From Thalassia testudinum (Eukaryota > Streptophyta > Magnoliopsida > Alismatales > Hydrocharitaceae): a DNA stretch of 64,000 nt. Under the pieces are notes generated by a model that made no database searches, was not told the DNA's origin, and worked only from the letters and a program-made list of their open reading frames with translations. Numbering within the stretch: the stretch's first letter is position 1; each line of letters starts with the position of its first letter. Below are positions 1 to 10,629 of this stretch, in pieces. The stretch covers positions 91,416,001 to 91,480,000 of the forward strand of contig JAZHRO010000063.1 in the NCBI GenBank assembly GCA_037157565.1, written 5' to 3'. A program made the translations under genes and the position numbers.

Positions 1-1124
1 AGGTAAAGAAAAGTACAGCGGAAATAAGAACTACTCACTATAACGGAACAAAAAGAGGTACAAGAAACAGTGGTAACTCTACTGGACCCTACTCGGCCCA
101 GCGTCCTCTGCAGCCGCTGACCCTGGCTGCTCAACACCTGGTCCTGAAAGGTAACGAGTGTAACACGTCAGCAAAACGCTGAGTAGAGTGGCAACTAAAA
201 CTAAAGAAACAGTAGAGTGTACAATAGCTGTTAAGTTCTGTTACTTTCTTTATTTAAGTCTTTCAATTATCTCACGATTTATCTATTTCTCAGATCTTTC
301 ACTTGATCTCGAGTGTTCCTCGTGGGAACGATCTTGATTGCAGTCTTTTCCGAACAGTAGAAGTAGCACGTGGTGCTCTCCTGGCCGGGAGAGTCCCTCG
401 TGGTAATCCTACTCTCAGTCAACCACCCCAAGGTCACTGACAGACGTAATGGTGACTACGGCACGTGCGGTAAACGCACGGGTAGCTAACCCGCACTGGC
501 ACGCGGTCAGTCGTTTCCGTTAACGGGTGCACCCAAAGCACAGCACGGAACCAGTACAGGGCAGAGCCCTCTCAGTAACAGGGGTCCAACCCCTCCATAG
601 TAACCAAACAGGGGCCTTGCCCCTCCACAGTCCGCGCACCCTCGCCTGACTACCCTGGTTTGCCCTAGTGGGCCTAAAAAGTCAGTGTGGGAGGTTAGCA
701 GAACCCCGGGGCCCGTGGGGTAGCTAGTACCTCCCTACACTAGTAGCTCTCCTCAGTACTACGTACACGAGGGCCAGCAAGTCGGTACAGAGTGGCCAGT
801 CCTAACCCCGGGTCCCTGGGGTGGCTAGCTCTGCTCTGCACTAAACAGGGGGACAGTCTCTCTCCTTGGTACTCCGTACTCAAGGGCCAGCTCACTTCCC
901 CAATTCTATTCCATTCACTTTCCAGGAGTTCTACTCCTACTTCCCCGTAGGGTTCCAGCTCAGAACCTCTAAGTTTCACCTTCCAGTTTCACGTTATCAC
1001 AATCCATGTTCTCAAACACGTTTATTTATTCAACAGGCAGCTGTTAATTCAATTACAGGCAGCTATTTGTTCCTTTCCATTTTTCCAAGACTGCAGTATT
1101 CATCTGTTCCACTAGTTTTCCCGT

Positions 1125-1260
1125 CCTAGGATTCATGCCGTATCCTAGGATCTATCATACAATCTAGTTTTCCAGCCCTAGGATTCATGCAACACCTAGG
1201 ATCTATCATTCAATCTGTTTTTCATTCCTAGGATTCATGCAATGTCCTAGGTTCTATTTA
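1125..1260 (-). repeat. tandem CCTAGG-ATTCATG repeats in LTR C1
   Basis: About 2.6 units of roughly 52 bp, each carrying CCTAGGATTCATGC, then CCTAGGATCTATCAT. Equivalent units are at 41394-41535 in C3, while C2 (about 6745-6795) retains little more than one unit. Copy number therefore varies between copies of the same LTR. Confidence 0.8.
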
Positions 1261-1539
1261 TGATTCCACAATTTAACAGGTTATACTTAAAAGCCACTCT
1301 ACCAGGTACGACGGGAGTAATGGGGGCGTGATTGGGAATCCCGCGTGCCTCCGCGACCCCCAAGACTGCAACGGAACGAGGTCCTATCACAAGGATCAAA
1401 CACAAGGAGTGTCTCAAAATAGTGTATAGCTACTGTAGACGGGTAGAGAATTTAATTCCGGAAAGAACGCAACTCGAAACGCGGAAAACGGAACCCGAAC
1501 GGGCCCTCAACGGGTCGAAAACGACGACACTGTGCAAAA

Positions 1540-1915
1540 TCAGACGTCTGGAACTTCTTCCAGACGTCTTAAAAAGTGGATAAGAGAATTACCTTGTTCT
1601 GGGTGGTTTCTCAGACGTCCAGAAGCCTGCGGGGACGTCTAGCCTAGTTCCCAGACGTCCGATGGTGACCCCGGACGTCTGGAGGTCGCTCCCGCCGTCT
1701 GGTACTACAGCCAGACGTCTGATTCGCGTTGGATGGCGAATCACCGAGCCTGCGTGCACCCGACTCTCTCTCTCAGTACGGTCAGTTGACAGGAAGGAAG
1801 AAGATGGAAGAACTCACCTTTCAGACGTCTGGATGGTCTTCCAGACGTTGCCCCCGCCGTCTGGCTATCAGCCCAGACGTCTGATTCTGGAAATGTTTCC
1901 AGAATCAGGCCGCGA
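1540..1915. repeat. cluster of AGACGTCT palindromes, LTR C1
   Basis: Many exact or near copies of the palindrome CAGACGTCTG, often in pairs separated by about 6-8 bp with a TTCC/GGAA linker (for example around 1545-1570). GACGTC is the core of the plant bZIP C-box. A second cluster lies at 2345-2432. Regulatory function is inferred only from motif type and density. Confidence 0.75.
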
Positions 1916-2344
1916 CTCGCCCTCCGCTCGCGACGCCGCGCCTCGTCGCACCTCGTGCGCCTACTGCTCGGACCGTAGCAGTCCCCTCCGCGTCGCCCCG
2001 CGTCCGCTGCGCTCCCCGCCGGCCGACCCTGGCAGCCCCGGCGAGCTCGCCCTCATGGCTGAGCGCCGCTCTGGCACGCAGCACCTCCTCCACGCTCACT
2101 GCGGCCGCCGCTGCCGCTGCAACCTCACGCTCGCTCTCGCGCTCACTGGCTGAAGGAGAAGAGGAAGGAGGTGGTGGTGACGGAAGAGCGCGTGGCCTTT
2201 TAAGGCTGCGCGAGGAGGAGAGAGAAGGAGCACGGCAGGGGAATCTGCAGCCGCAAGAGGAAGGAATAAGCGAATATGCGGGTCTGCACGCTCAGGCGTG
2301 CAGACGACCCGCGCGTGTCAAAGGTAACAGATTTACAGATGTAT

Positions 2345-2432
2345 GGCAACGATCCCAGACATCTGATACGACGTCTGGAAGTGATTCCAGACGTCTGGTC
2401 CGACGTCTGGCCCACCTCCCAGACGTCTGGGG
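2345..2432. repeat. second AGACGTCT palindrome cluster, LTR C1
   Basis: Five copies or near-copies of the GACGTCTGG motif in under 90 bp, at the outer U3 end of the LTR in its own orientation. A TTAAAA TATA-like site on the minus strand is at 2196-2205, between the two clusters. Confidence 0.7.
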
Positions 2433-2447
2433 CACGCGTTCATAACA

Positions 2448-3796
2448 TCAGATAACTAGTAAACTCGAAGATATTGTGATAAGCATTTTAACATTATGTT
2501 GCTTGATCTAGTTTGCATGCAATAATTTATTTATTTTTTGTTTTTGACAAGCTTACTTGCTTTTGAATAGGTCATATGGACAATTCAAGAAAATGGGAGA
2601 TGTGATTGGAGGAGTCATTTCTTGGCCAAAAAGCAAATAGCTATAAGGTAATTGGATACTCATATCTTTAACTATATTTTTAAGATTCTATACATGTTAT
2701 GCTTATTAAAATTACCATTAGCTTTGTCATATAAGACTTATTTATCTTTATAATTTGCCAGGGAGTAGAGCAAATCTTGTATCGACAATGCTAAAGTTTC
2801 ACTGCAAAGAATGATGTCATGATAATCTGCTCCATCATGGATAGAAGGATGAGTATATTCTTATACAAGAATTGACAGACTGAAGATGTCTATTTTGTCA
2901 AAGTTTTAGCATGTCACAAGTTATGATTTGTTGCTATAAGTGCAGACTTTCTTTTTACTTTAACCTTTTTTATGTTTTATTTGAATAAAGATTTGTTAAA
3001 TAGGCATTATATTCAATAATTTCACTTAATTATAGATGTTCTTTTCATTTATTGTTCTCAATTGGAAAGTGATGTAAATTTAATGTCAAAAGTTGATTAA
3101 TATTGTAATACCATATAGTGACAAAAAAATTATTGTGCTTCATCAAACAAATACATAATCATCACAAAATGGTTATAGCGACAAAATTCCTGACACATAT
3201 TTATGTAAATATCATAGTGGTAGAGCAATATACTAAAATCGTCTCATAGATTACATTGGCAATGTGAATAATTTTAACTAACAGTAATTAGTGATGAAAA
3301 TTGTGACATTCATAATTATCATTACAATGACAAATTATCAACATTTAACTTTATCACTATAGGATTATATAGGGATATTTTAGCGAAATATTTTTTTGTA
3401 GATATAAGTAGACTTTAGGGACAAAAATTATGACTATATTTGACTCTATAAGCTTCCTTAGCAATGATTTAATGACAACTACAATTGACATTAAATTGCT
3501 ATATAGTGATATTTTGGTGACATATTTGTTTGTCTCTATAGGTAGACTTTAGAGGCAAAAATTAGGGTGATTGTATTTAACTCAATAAGTTTCTATAGCG
3601 ACGATTTAGTGACAACTATATTTGACACTACAATTGTTAATATAGTGATGATAAAATTTGTCGCAAACTTTTAGCAATGGCATTCTTGGTGATAATGGAG
3701 TGACAAATTTTATAGTTGTCACTAAAGTATTTTACCAACAAAATAATTTATTTTAGCAAGAAATGTTCTTTGTCACTAAAGCCTATTTTTGTAGTG
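2448..3796. mobile_element. CACTA (En/Spm-like) transposon right end, truncated
   Basis: The segment ends at 3796 in GTAGTG. Read from that end it starts CACTACAAAAATAGGC and continues with many TAGTGACAA / TAGCGACAA sub-repeats on both strands (about 3110-3790), the pattern of CACTA terminal and subterminal repeats. The other terminus is missing, probably cut off by C1. Around 2590-2640 a short reading frame (about GDVIGGVISWPKSK) followed by GTAATT...CAG could be a transposase C-terminal exon, but this is weak. It interrupts the integrase part of element E at 3797. Confidence 0.65.
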
Positions 3797-4183
3797 AAAG
3801 CCTACAATCTTGACCTCGTGAAGGGTAATGATCATCGTAGGTTGTAGCTTAGTGAACTTGAGGAAATCCGCAATGATTCCTATGAGAGTTCGAAGCTGTA
3901 TAAGGAAAAGTTAAAGGCCTTCCACAACAGACATATTTCCTGCAAATCTTTCACACTTGGTTAGAAGGTGTTTCTCTTTGATGCCCGCCTAAAGCTCTTC
4001 CCAGGGAAACTTAGGTTTAAATGGACTAGTCCATTTGAGGTTACACAATTCTTTGGTAACAGATTCGTCAAAATTACCAAACCCAACAAGAATCAACCCT
4101 TCAAAGTAAATGGTCAATGCCTTAAACCTTATCTTGAAACACACGCCTTGGGTCTTGTTGGAGAATGTTACATGCTTCACTAG
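3797..4183 (+). pseudogene. pol: element E pol remnant: integrase C-terminal part
   Basis: Conceptual translation gives the C-terminal part of an Athila-type integrase, including [37 protein letters not shown] and FKVNGQCLKPYLE. This aligns directly with the end of element A's pol (about 21850-22190). Two in-frame stops are visible, after HRRL (about 3845) and after FTLG (about 3962), so it is dead. The 5' end is cut by the CACTA end at 3796; the rest of E's coding region would lie left of the window. The natural end of pol is at 4183. E runs on the plus strand and resumes beyond the nest at 33235. Confidence 0.88.
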
Positions 4184-4454
4184 CACTTCATCTGAGTTTA
4201 CACCTCGCTGAAGGCATAAAACTTAGCATTTGTGTATAGTTGTTTTCTATTTTTCCCTTCTTTGTCTACTTCTACACTTGAGTCTAAGCCTTACCAGATC
4301 ACTTCCTTTATTATCTATTCTTCACTTAGTTCGACCGACCACTCTGACTTTTGTCAGAGTAGAAATCGCCTGCCTGAGATCTATTGATCTTCTCTATATG
4401 ACTCCTTCCGTTACCCTATACTAAGTGAAGTGTAGAGTTTTTTTTACCCTTTCT

Positions 4455-4495
4455 TTACAATGACGACATTGTAAGATTTTGGCATGAGGGGTGTA
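4455..4495 (+). promoter_or_regulatory. E module 1: hairpin + GGCATGAGGGG tract
   Basis: Perfect 8-bp inverted repeat TTACAATG (4455-4462) / CATTGTAA (4467-4474), loop ACGA, followed 6 nt later by GGCATGAGGGGTGTA (4481-4495). The same hairpin-plus-G-tract is at the equivalent position, just after pol, in A (22499-22533), B (10523-10558) and F (46458-46500). Confidence 0.75.
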
Positions 4496-5796
4496 AAGTG
4501 AATCATCATACTTTTAAGTGTAGTAGTAGACAAAAGAAGAAAAGTTTTGAAAAAAAATCTTAAAAATTTAAAATTTTGAAAACACATAAAAATTTGAAAA
4601 ATTGATAAACCATAAAATATGAAAACAAAACTAACAAAAATATTTTCCTTTTTATGGGGGTGTACATTTATCTCGAGAGGAATCCTTTTATGGGAAGAAG
4701 AATTTTTGGAAGAAAATTAATACAGGATCTTATTTAATATTTATATATAATTAAATAATTTAAAGAGTTATGAATTCTTAAGGTCAGAAAAAAAATGTAT
4801 ATTTATATTTATATTGGAAATAGTGTACATAAGTAAGAGCATTGAATCCTTACTTCAAACTTTGTCATGAATATCCTTTCAAAACAAGTACTTGTTTTTG
4901 ACTTTTGACATGGGATTTTTCAAGTTGAGAATTTGAAACCTATGCGATTTGTATTCCCACTCCGACCTCTGAAAATAGAGTAACTAAGATGTCATTAATT
5001 CTTATACAAGACTTAATTTTTGGAATTAAATTGTAACTTTCTTGGTAAATAAGACTAGGTTATGTCCTTTTGACTTTGAATGTCTATTTCTATCACTAAG
5101 TTGAGTAAAGAAACTAGATAGTTAGAGATAATTAAGTAAAGAAGTTAGTTGAATCCTTAACCATAAGTCTAACGGGCTATAGGTAGCTTAATCAGTTGAG
5201 GACGTTTGGCTAGATTCGGCGAGTTGCATCTTGATAGATCCTGTAGGCTGATACTAATGGTTTAGAGGACTTGAAAGTGAAAGGCTTTGTTGTCTACTCT
5301 CTGGTTTATGAGCTAAGTAACCTAAGTGTCCCAGCTTTACACACTTTAGAATTGTCTTATAGGTATCTAAGACTGCGAAAACACAAAGACCAGGAGATTG
5401 GTTCTGTATCCTTTTTACCCAAGATTTCCCTCGGGGTGGCTCTTAAAAGGGTGAAGGATGTGCCACTCACCTAGAAAAAAGACTTAGAGATTTTACTTAG
5501 TAGTAAGAAAAATGAGAAGGTGAGAAAAAATAAATACATATGAAAAAAAAAATATATTACACCCTGTAATAATGAACCTCGGTACAAATGGGTGCTTATG
5601 CATTTATCCACCAAATAAAGCATCACGCTACAAATGGATGTTACCCTACATCAATAAAAATTCCTCAATACATATGGGTGTTTTAACCTATAGAAAATGG
5701 ATTAGAAAAATATGGAGATAAAAACTAGGAATATGAGACCTAGTGGTCTAGCCAAGAAAATATACACCTTGAGTGTTGACCTCGGGATAAAAACGG
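4496..5796 (+). other. element E 3' untranslated spacer, left part
   Basis: AT-rich non-coding sequence between E's first and second G-tract modules. Near 5570-5796 degenerate repeats recur (CCTCGGTACAAATGGGTG, CCTCGGGATAAAAACGGGTG). It is interrupted at about 5797 by C2 and continues at 33235. No gene is seen. Confidence 0.6.
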
Positions 5797-7503
5797 GTGA
5801 GGGCGAGAGCGCGAGGAGCGGCGTGAGAAGGAGAGGAGCGGCGTGAGGAGGAGAGGAGAGCAAGCTCGTGAGCTAGCGTGGGAGCTCATCGGTGAGCGCA
5901 CGATCGGAGCGGCGCGTGCGTAAGGCAGAGGAGTGCGTCGGGGTCCTCCCCGACACTACTGCAGCTGGAGCTGCAAGCGAGAGGGTGCGGCGCGGCCATG
6001 CACGGCGAGAGAGTAGTGGAAGCAGGTTCTGGTTCTGGGCTTTTCTCAGAATCAGACGTCTGGAGAGACGTCCAGACGACGGTTTGGACGTCTGGTGGTG
6101 GTTCTAGATGTCTAAGGAGTAGACTTCACGAAGGTACGTTCTCTTTGCGGATATGACCATGCAGGCTGCTCCGCCGATCCCTCTTTGCTTGCCACTTTTT
6201 GAGAAGATTCGGTTCTGCGTGCAGGATTCGCTTCGGGAAGGCACGGGACATGCCCTCCCATGCATTTCAGATGTCTGGGTGACATACCAGACGATGGGAA
6301 GTGCTTCCAAACGTTCGGAGAGGTGGTCGGATGTCTGGAGCTGGGTCTAGATGGCCCAGAAGAGTTCCTGGATGTCTGAGGATTGGCGCAGAGACTTAGG
6401 TACGTTACTGGACCCTTTTAAGACATTTGGAAGATGTTTCAGACGTCTGATTTGAGTCAGAAACACTATTTTTGACCCGTTTAGGGTCCATTTGAGGTTC
6501 GTTTTCTGCAAATAAGATAGCGACGTTTTCCGTATGAATCCCTCTACTTGTTAGAAGACTTTCTATACTATTCTGAGTATTCTCTTGTGATTGATCCTTG
6601 TGTAGGACTTCATTCCATTGCGGGTTCGGGGCTTGCTGAGGCACGTGAACCTGCCGTTCAAGCCCCCACTACTCCTGGGTTTACTGGTAGAGTGGCTTCC
6701 CCTAATTTAAATACAAACCTCAATGCATGTGTGGAATAAATGATTAGAACCTAGGGTATGGCATGAATCCTATGGATTAGAACCTAGGGTTGGGACTCGG
6801 GGTTAGGATTGGCCACTCTGTACCGACTTCTTGGCCCTCGCGTACATAGTACCGGGGAGAGTACTAGTGTAGGGAGAGAGCTAGCCACCCCATGGGGCCC
6901 GGGGTTTAGCTAGCCACCCTACACCGACTTGTTAGACCCACTGGGTAAACCAGGGTAGTCAGGCGAGAGTGCGCGGACTGTGGAGGGGCGAGACCCCTGT
7001 TTGATTCTTAGGGGCTAGACCCCTGTTATTGAGAGGGCTAGGCCTTATATTGGTTCCGTGCTATGCTTTGGGCGCACCCGCTAATGGAAACGACTGACCA
7101 CGTGCTAGTGCGGGGTAGCTACCCGTGCGCTTATTGCGCATGCCGTAGTCACCGTTACGTCTGTCCGTGACCTTGGGGTGGTTGATTGGGTGTAGGATCA
7201 CCACGGGGGACTCTCCCGGCTAGGAGAGCACCACGTGCACCTTCTACTCCTCGGAAAAGACTGCAATCAAGATCGTTCCCACGAGGAACAATCGAGATGA
7301 AGAAAGAGACCTGATAAATAAACAAAGTGATGGAAAAGAATAATTAGTAAAGAAAGTAAATGGAAAAATAATAGCTACCTGTCCACTTTACTGTTTTAGT
7401 TAGTCGGTTGCCACTCTACTCAGCATTTGCTGACTTTGTGTACTCATAATCCTTTTTAGGTCCAGGTGTTGAGCAGCCAGAGCCTGCGGCTGCAGAGGGT
7501 GCT
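5797..7503 (+). mobile_element. C-family LTR copy C2, left part (5'-truncated)
   Basis: Plus-strand copy of the C LTR. It aligns with C3 from the GC-rich block after the TATA box through the GACGTC cluster (about 6050-6440), the CCTAGG block, the segment near 6800-7290 and up to TCTGCAGAGG, where element B was inserted. The first few hundred bases (with the TATA box) have no counterpart, so this copy is 5'-truncated or rearranged; the left boundary is approximate. It continues at 32910-33234. Confidence 0.75.
7499..7503. other. target-site duplication GTGCT, left copy (element B)
   Basis: GTGCT immediately before B's left LTR; the same five bases are at 32910-32914 immediately after its right LTR. 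Confidence 0.95.
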
Positions 7504-8210
7504 TGGTCGGGTCGTGTTTCGCGTGTTAGAAATCAGGGTTACAAGTAACCCATTGTCGTAGTTGCAAAACACGTCGATCAGATAAATTTATACCGAAACT
7601 CCAAGGGAGTCTCGGGTCGAACACAGGGAGGTGACGTTTACTTTACTCCAAAATCGCATTTCGTTTTGTTTCTGTTTGGTATTTTCAGGTTTTGTTATTT
7701 TTTTGTGTTTTTGAAATAAAAGACAAGAAAATGAAGCACAAGATAGAGATGAGGAACGAAAATGATTTATATATCAATCCAATGTTTATTACAATCTACT
7801 ATGAAAGCATAAAAAAAGATAGGGAGGTGAGAGGAAATCTCCCGAATCGGCTGTTCGGCGAGACGACGGCGCCTGGTGGAAGCTCGGAGGAAGGAGGTGA
7901 GGAGCGGGATGACGAAGGTGAGATGCTGGAGGACGTCGTGTTGAGGAAAGCTTCGACGTGGCTCTGGAATGGAGGTGAGAAGACGAAGGTGATCTGCTAC
8001 CGGAATGGAGGTAGGAGGACAGCTCCGAGGTGACCTATGAAGGGAGATGGGAGGTTGGAGGAATATTTGGTGGGGCAGAGGTTCGCTGCACTAATAGGCA
8101 CCTTGGGAGCTTGAGAACAAGCTCTAATGGAGCGTTGGTAGGCTTGCTAGAGCTTGGGAGTAGGTGGGAGTAGAGTAGGTAGAGATGGATTGGAAGGGAG
8201 GGAGTGAAGG

Positions 8211-8221
8211 CCCTTTTATAG
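8211..8221 (-). promoter_or_regulatory. TATA box, B 3' LTR
   Basis: Minus-strand CTATAAAAGGG, at the same place in the other B LTR (31841-31851) and, with small changes, in J (61732-61742, TATATAAAG) and K (63811-63818). The probable start of transcription lies a few tens of bases downstream (lower coordinates). Confidence 0.75.
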
Positions 8222-8590
8222 TGGTAGAGAAGAGGCTAAAAATGGATAAAGGACCTCTAGCGACCTCCAGATCGTTGCTGGAAACGTTGCTGTAGACAGC
8301 TCACCTCCACCCACGCCCATAGCTGGCTCTGCTGGCTTGCAATGAAATAGCGACGGCTGTAAGCGTCGCTGTAGGTCAGTCCAGCTGTCGCTAAAAGCTG
8401 GCACCAACTGCACCTTGCGCCCGCGCCGCTTGCCCCGCTCTTCACGCTCGCTGATTGCGCGCCCAGCTGTGTGCGCGTGTGCTGTGCCCTGGCGTGCGCA
8501 CTTGCAACGTGTTGGCCCGCGCGTACGCGCGCGCGCTGCCGCTGCCGCTACCGCTGCGCTTCGCTCCAAATGCTCGTCCAATTGCAAGTT

Positions 8591-8663
8591 GGAGCGGCTG
8601 CGGGGAATCGAACCCGCGCCTCTCCTTTGCAAGCCGCTGCGTCAACCAATGCACCACGTCGCC
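8591..8663 (-). other. tRNA-like module in the B LTR (3' LTR copy)
   Basis: On the minus strand this 73-nt stretch has an A-box-like TGGTGCATTGG, an anticodon-loop-like CTTGCAAAG and a perfect B-box GGTTCGATTCC within a T-arm-like GC stem. The acceptor and anticodon stems do not pair well, so it is tRNA-derived rather than a functional tRNA gene. It lies about 370 bp upstream of the TATA box, in U3 and in the LTR's own sense orientation. Confidence 0.65.
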
Positions 8664-8704
8664 CTTTGTGTCGCGAGGAGGAAATCGGTGCATACGCTTC
8701 CCAA

Positions 8705-8726
8705 CCGTTGGATCTTGATCCAACGG
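8705..8726. repeat. inverted repeat CCGTTGGATC / GATCCAACGG in B LTR
   Basis: Ten-base perfect arms with a TT loop. The right LTR has 12-base arms (32345-32370) and the diverged LTR J keeps the pairing with altered bases (62196-62221). Confidence 0.85.
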
Positions 8727-9268
8727 CTAGGATTAACGGTGTAGATGATGAGGGAGAGTGGGCGGTGGTTGCTGGCCGGGTTTGGGCAGCCTGGATGGCG
8801 CCACGTGGCACCATCTGGACCGTCCGTCTTCTTCTTCTTGCAGAGGCTGCCACAGTGCTCAGATCGGGATGATTTTTGCGATGCCGGATTGCGATCGTCG
8901 CTCTGGATCCATCCGTATGGTCGGATTTTCCATCCGAAACCCGTATGGATGTCGCATTGCCCCCCTGGCTGTTGATCTTCCTTGAGCTTAATGTGATGCT
9001 ACGGGACTCCGATCTGCACGATTTCAAAGGCGTTAATCTCCGATTGTCGTCCCGATCAGATCTGTATGGTCTGATTGTCCATCCAAGGCCCTGAGATAAA
9101 TCCTCTCTTCTCCTGACCATAAAAAGGACCTAATTAACCAAAAATATAAACAACTACTCTAAATGCAAAATGATGCATGCTATGCGATATTTATATCATG
9201 ATATGCAGTGCTAAGTCTAAGAACTATAAAAAATAAGCAATTTATCTTGAATTTATGTGTGTTCATCA

Positions 9269-9307
9269 TACCCCCATGCTTACTTTTTTCTAGTCCCTAG
9301 CAAAATT
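9269..9307 (-). promoter_or_regulatory. Element B module 2: hairpin + polypurine tract
   Basis: On the minus strand: TTTTGCTAGGGACTAG, a few bases, then GCATGGGGGTA directly abutting the 3' LTR (TGATGAAC). This is the position and composition of the plus-strand primer (PPT). Equivalent modules are at 23794-23831 (A), 33833-33869 (E) and 45330-45370 (F). Confidence 0.85.
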
Positions 9308-10522
9308 AACCTAAATGCTATATAAAAGTAGAATCAGGGTTCGAGTAATTAGGTAAGATTCATTGATTACTTTAGAAAATCTCATCCCCAAGACCTAATT
9401 ACAAAAACTCAACAGTGCCTGGGTGCCTACCAGAATATCGACCGTTCGAGCCCATGCCTTATTTGAGAAATTTTTTTTTATTATATTTTTTTACTTTTTT
9501 TTTTGTACTTTTGGAGTTTGAGAGTTACGGGATAACTTTTTACGGCTACCCGACCCGCCCAAGACTTGAAAAGGACTCTAAGTGCTAAGCATCTTTGTGA
9601 AAAAAAGTGATAGACTCACAAAACGGCCGTTAAGACGGACTTCAGGTTTCTACGACCCTAGGTGACCTTGCCTAAAGGTTTATCTTTACGATTGGTAGCT
9701 TTCTCCCTACTTCTTTTATTTCTGGGGTTAACACAAGGGTGAGTCCAGTGTATATCTCCCCGGTTTATTCTACTTCCTCGCTTCTTCCCTAAGTGTTTTA
9801 GGAATTATTGTGCATTTATTTGTTTGTGAGCTGGGTTCGGGACAACCGGCCGATGAGCTGTTACCACCGATAACTTGCCAGCCATACTTGTGCGGTGAAG
9901 TGTGGTTTTATTTTTTATTTTTTTCTTCTTTTTTTTTTCTCTTCTTTTTTTTTTTTTTATAAGTAGGTGGCTTCCCTGATGTAAGATTTACCTAAAGGCA
10001 GTACAACAAAAACGGTCTTGTGGCTGGGCTCTGGACAACCGACCGATGAGCTGTTACCACCGACAATTTGCCAGCCATACCACCCAAGTCGGTCCATTAG
10101 CTACCCAATTTCCGTAAAAATCGCCAGAAAGTGAGTTAGTACAAAATAGTGTGTGTATATGCTTAGGCTTAAAGTCCCCCCAAATTAGAGGGCAGGTTGA
10201 TAAGTCGCATACTTATCATCCCAAATTATTTAACAAATTAAAATAAATTTTAATTGGCGAGGACTCGAGACTAAATCCACATTCGAGTGGACACCCGAGC
10301 TAATTAAGCCTGAAGACCTGAAGAATCTAAGTGTTCAGGTCTCAAAGAATCAATTCCTAAAGTTTACAACTCCTAGTGCCTAAGTTCTCGTCTCCTGATT
10401 TTATTTTATTTTTATTATTTATTATTTTTTTATTCTTTTTTTTTAAAACAAGAATCAAATAACAGCAGAATCAAATAACAGAAAATCACTGTTACAGCTG
10501 ACACAATGGTTATAAACTATGT
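9308..10522 (-). other. Element B 3' untranslated spacer
   Basis: Non-coding, AT-rich, with T-rich runs (9470-9510, 9910-9958). It contains a direct repeat of about 63 bp, at about 9826-9889 and 10020-10082, each with GACAACCG, CCGATGAGCTGTTACCACCG and TTGCCAGCCATAC. This spacer between the two G-tract modules is unlike A's and F's in sequence. Confidence 0.7.
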
Positions 10523-10558
10523 CCACCCCCCATGCTTAGCTATTGCAATGTCATTGTA
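10523..10558 (-). promoter_or_regulatory. Element B module 1: hairpin + GCATGGGGGG tract
   Basis: On the minus strand: ACAATG A CATTGCA, then GCTAAGCATGGGGGGTGG. It lies shortly after the end of pol (about 10640), as in A, E and F. Confidence 0.75.
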
Positions 10559-10629
10559 AAAAAAATGAAAGCATGAAGGAGAGTAGAAGTGGAGGAATAG
10601 CACCTGGTTTCCGTGAGACTCAGGTCAAC

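Larger units (their letters stand above)
1..2447 (-). mobile_element. C-family LTR copy C1, partial (cut by window start)
   Basis: Reverse-complement copy of the complete C-family LTR at 40152-42873. The match is clear at positions 60-140 (the segment with TCTGCAGCCGCTGACCCTGG), in the GC-rich block near 380-860, the CCTAGG tandem repeats and the GACGTC-rich block. In element orientation it begins TGTTATGAACGCG at 2447 and its last part lies left of the window. LTR elements of this kind encode nothing in the LTR; it holds promoter and RNA-processing signals. Whether C1 belongs to a full element to the left cannot be seen. The end chemistry (TGT..., ...GTTACA) would suit a Tekay/Del-type chromovirus, but that is inference. 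Confidence 0.8.
7504..9268 (-). repeat. Element B 3' LTR
   Basis: 1765 bp, TG...CA. Matches 31133-32909 throughout with scattered substitutions and small indels, clearly more diverged than A's LTR pair. On the minus strand: TATA box (plus-strand CCCTTTTATAG at 8211-8221), a tRNA-like module at 8591-8663, an inverted repeat at 8705-8726 and the CCCTGTGTTCGACC block at 7611-7631. The short open frames in this GC-rich DNA are not genes. Confidence 0.95.

Noticed and set aside
1540..2432. CRISPR-like array of AGACGTCT repeats
   Set aside because: Repeats are short palindromes with irregular spacing inside an LTR of a plant retrotransposon; no repeat-spacer regularity and no cas genes.
8591..8663. 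Functional tRNA gene (tRNA-Cys or Ala)
   Set aside because: A and B boxes are present but acceptor and anticodon stems do not pair; it recurs only inside B-family LTRs.
8415..9120. Overlapping 90-190-codon open frames in B LTRs (also 31846-32761)
   Set aside because: GC-rich LTR sequence with few stop codons; overlapping frames on both strands, and the frames are not preserved between the two LTRs.
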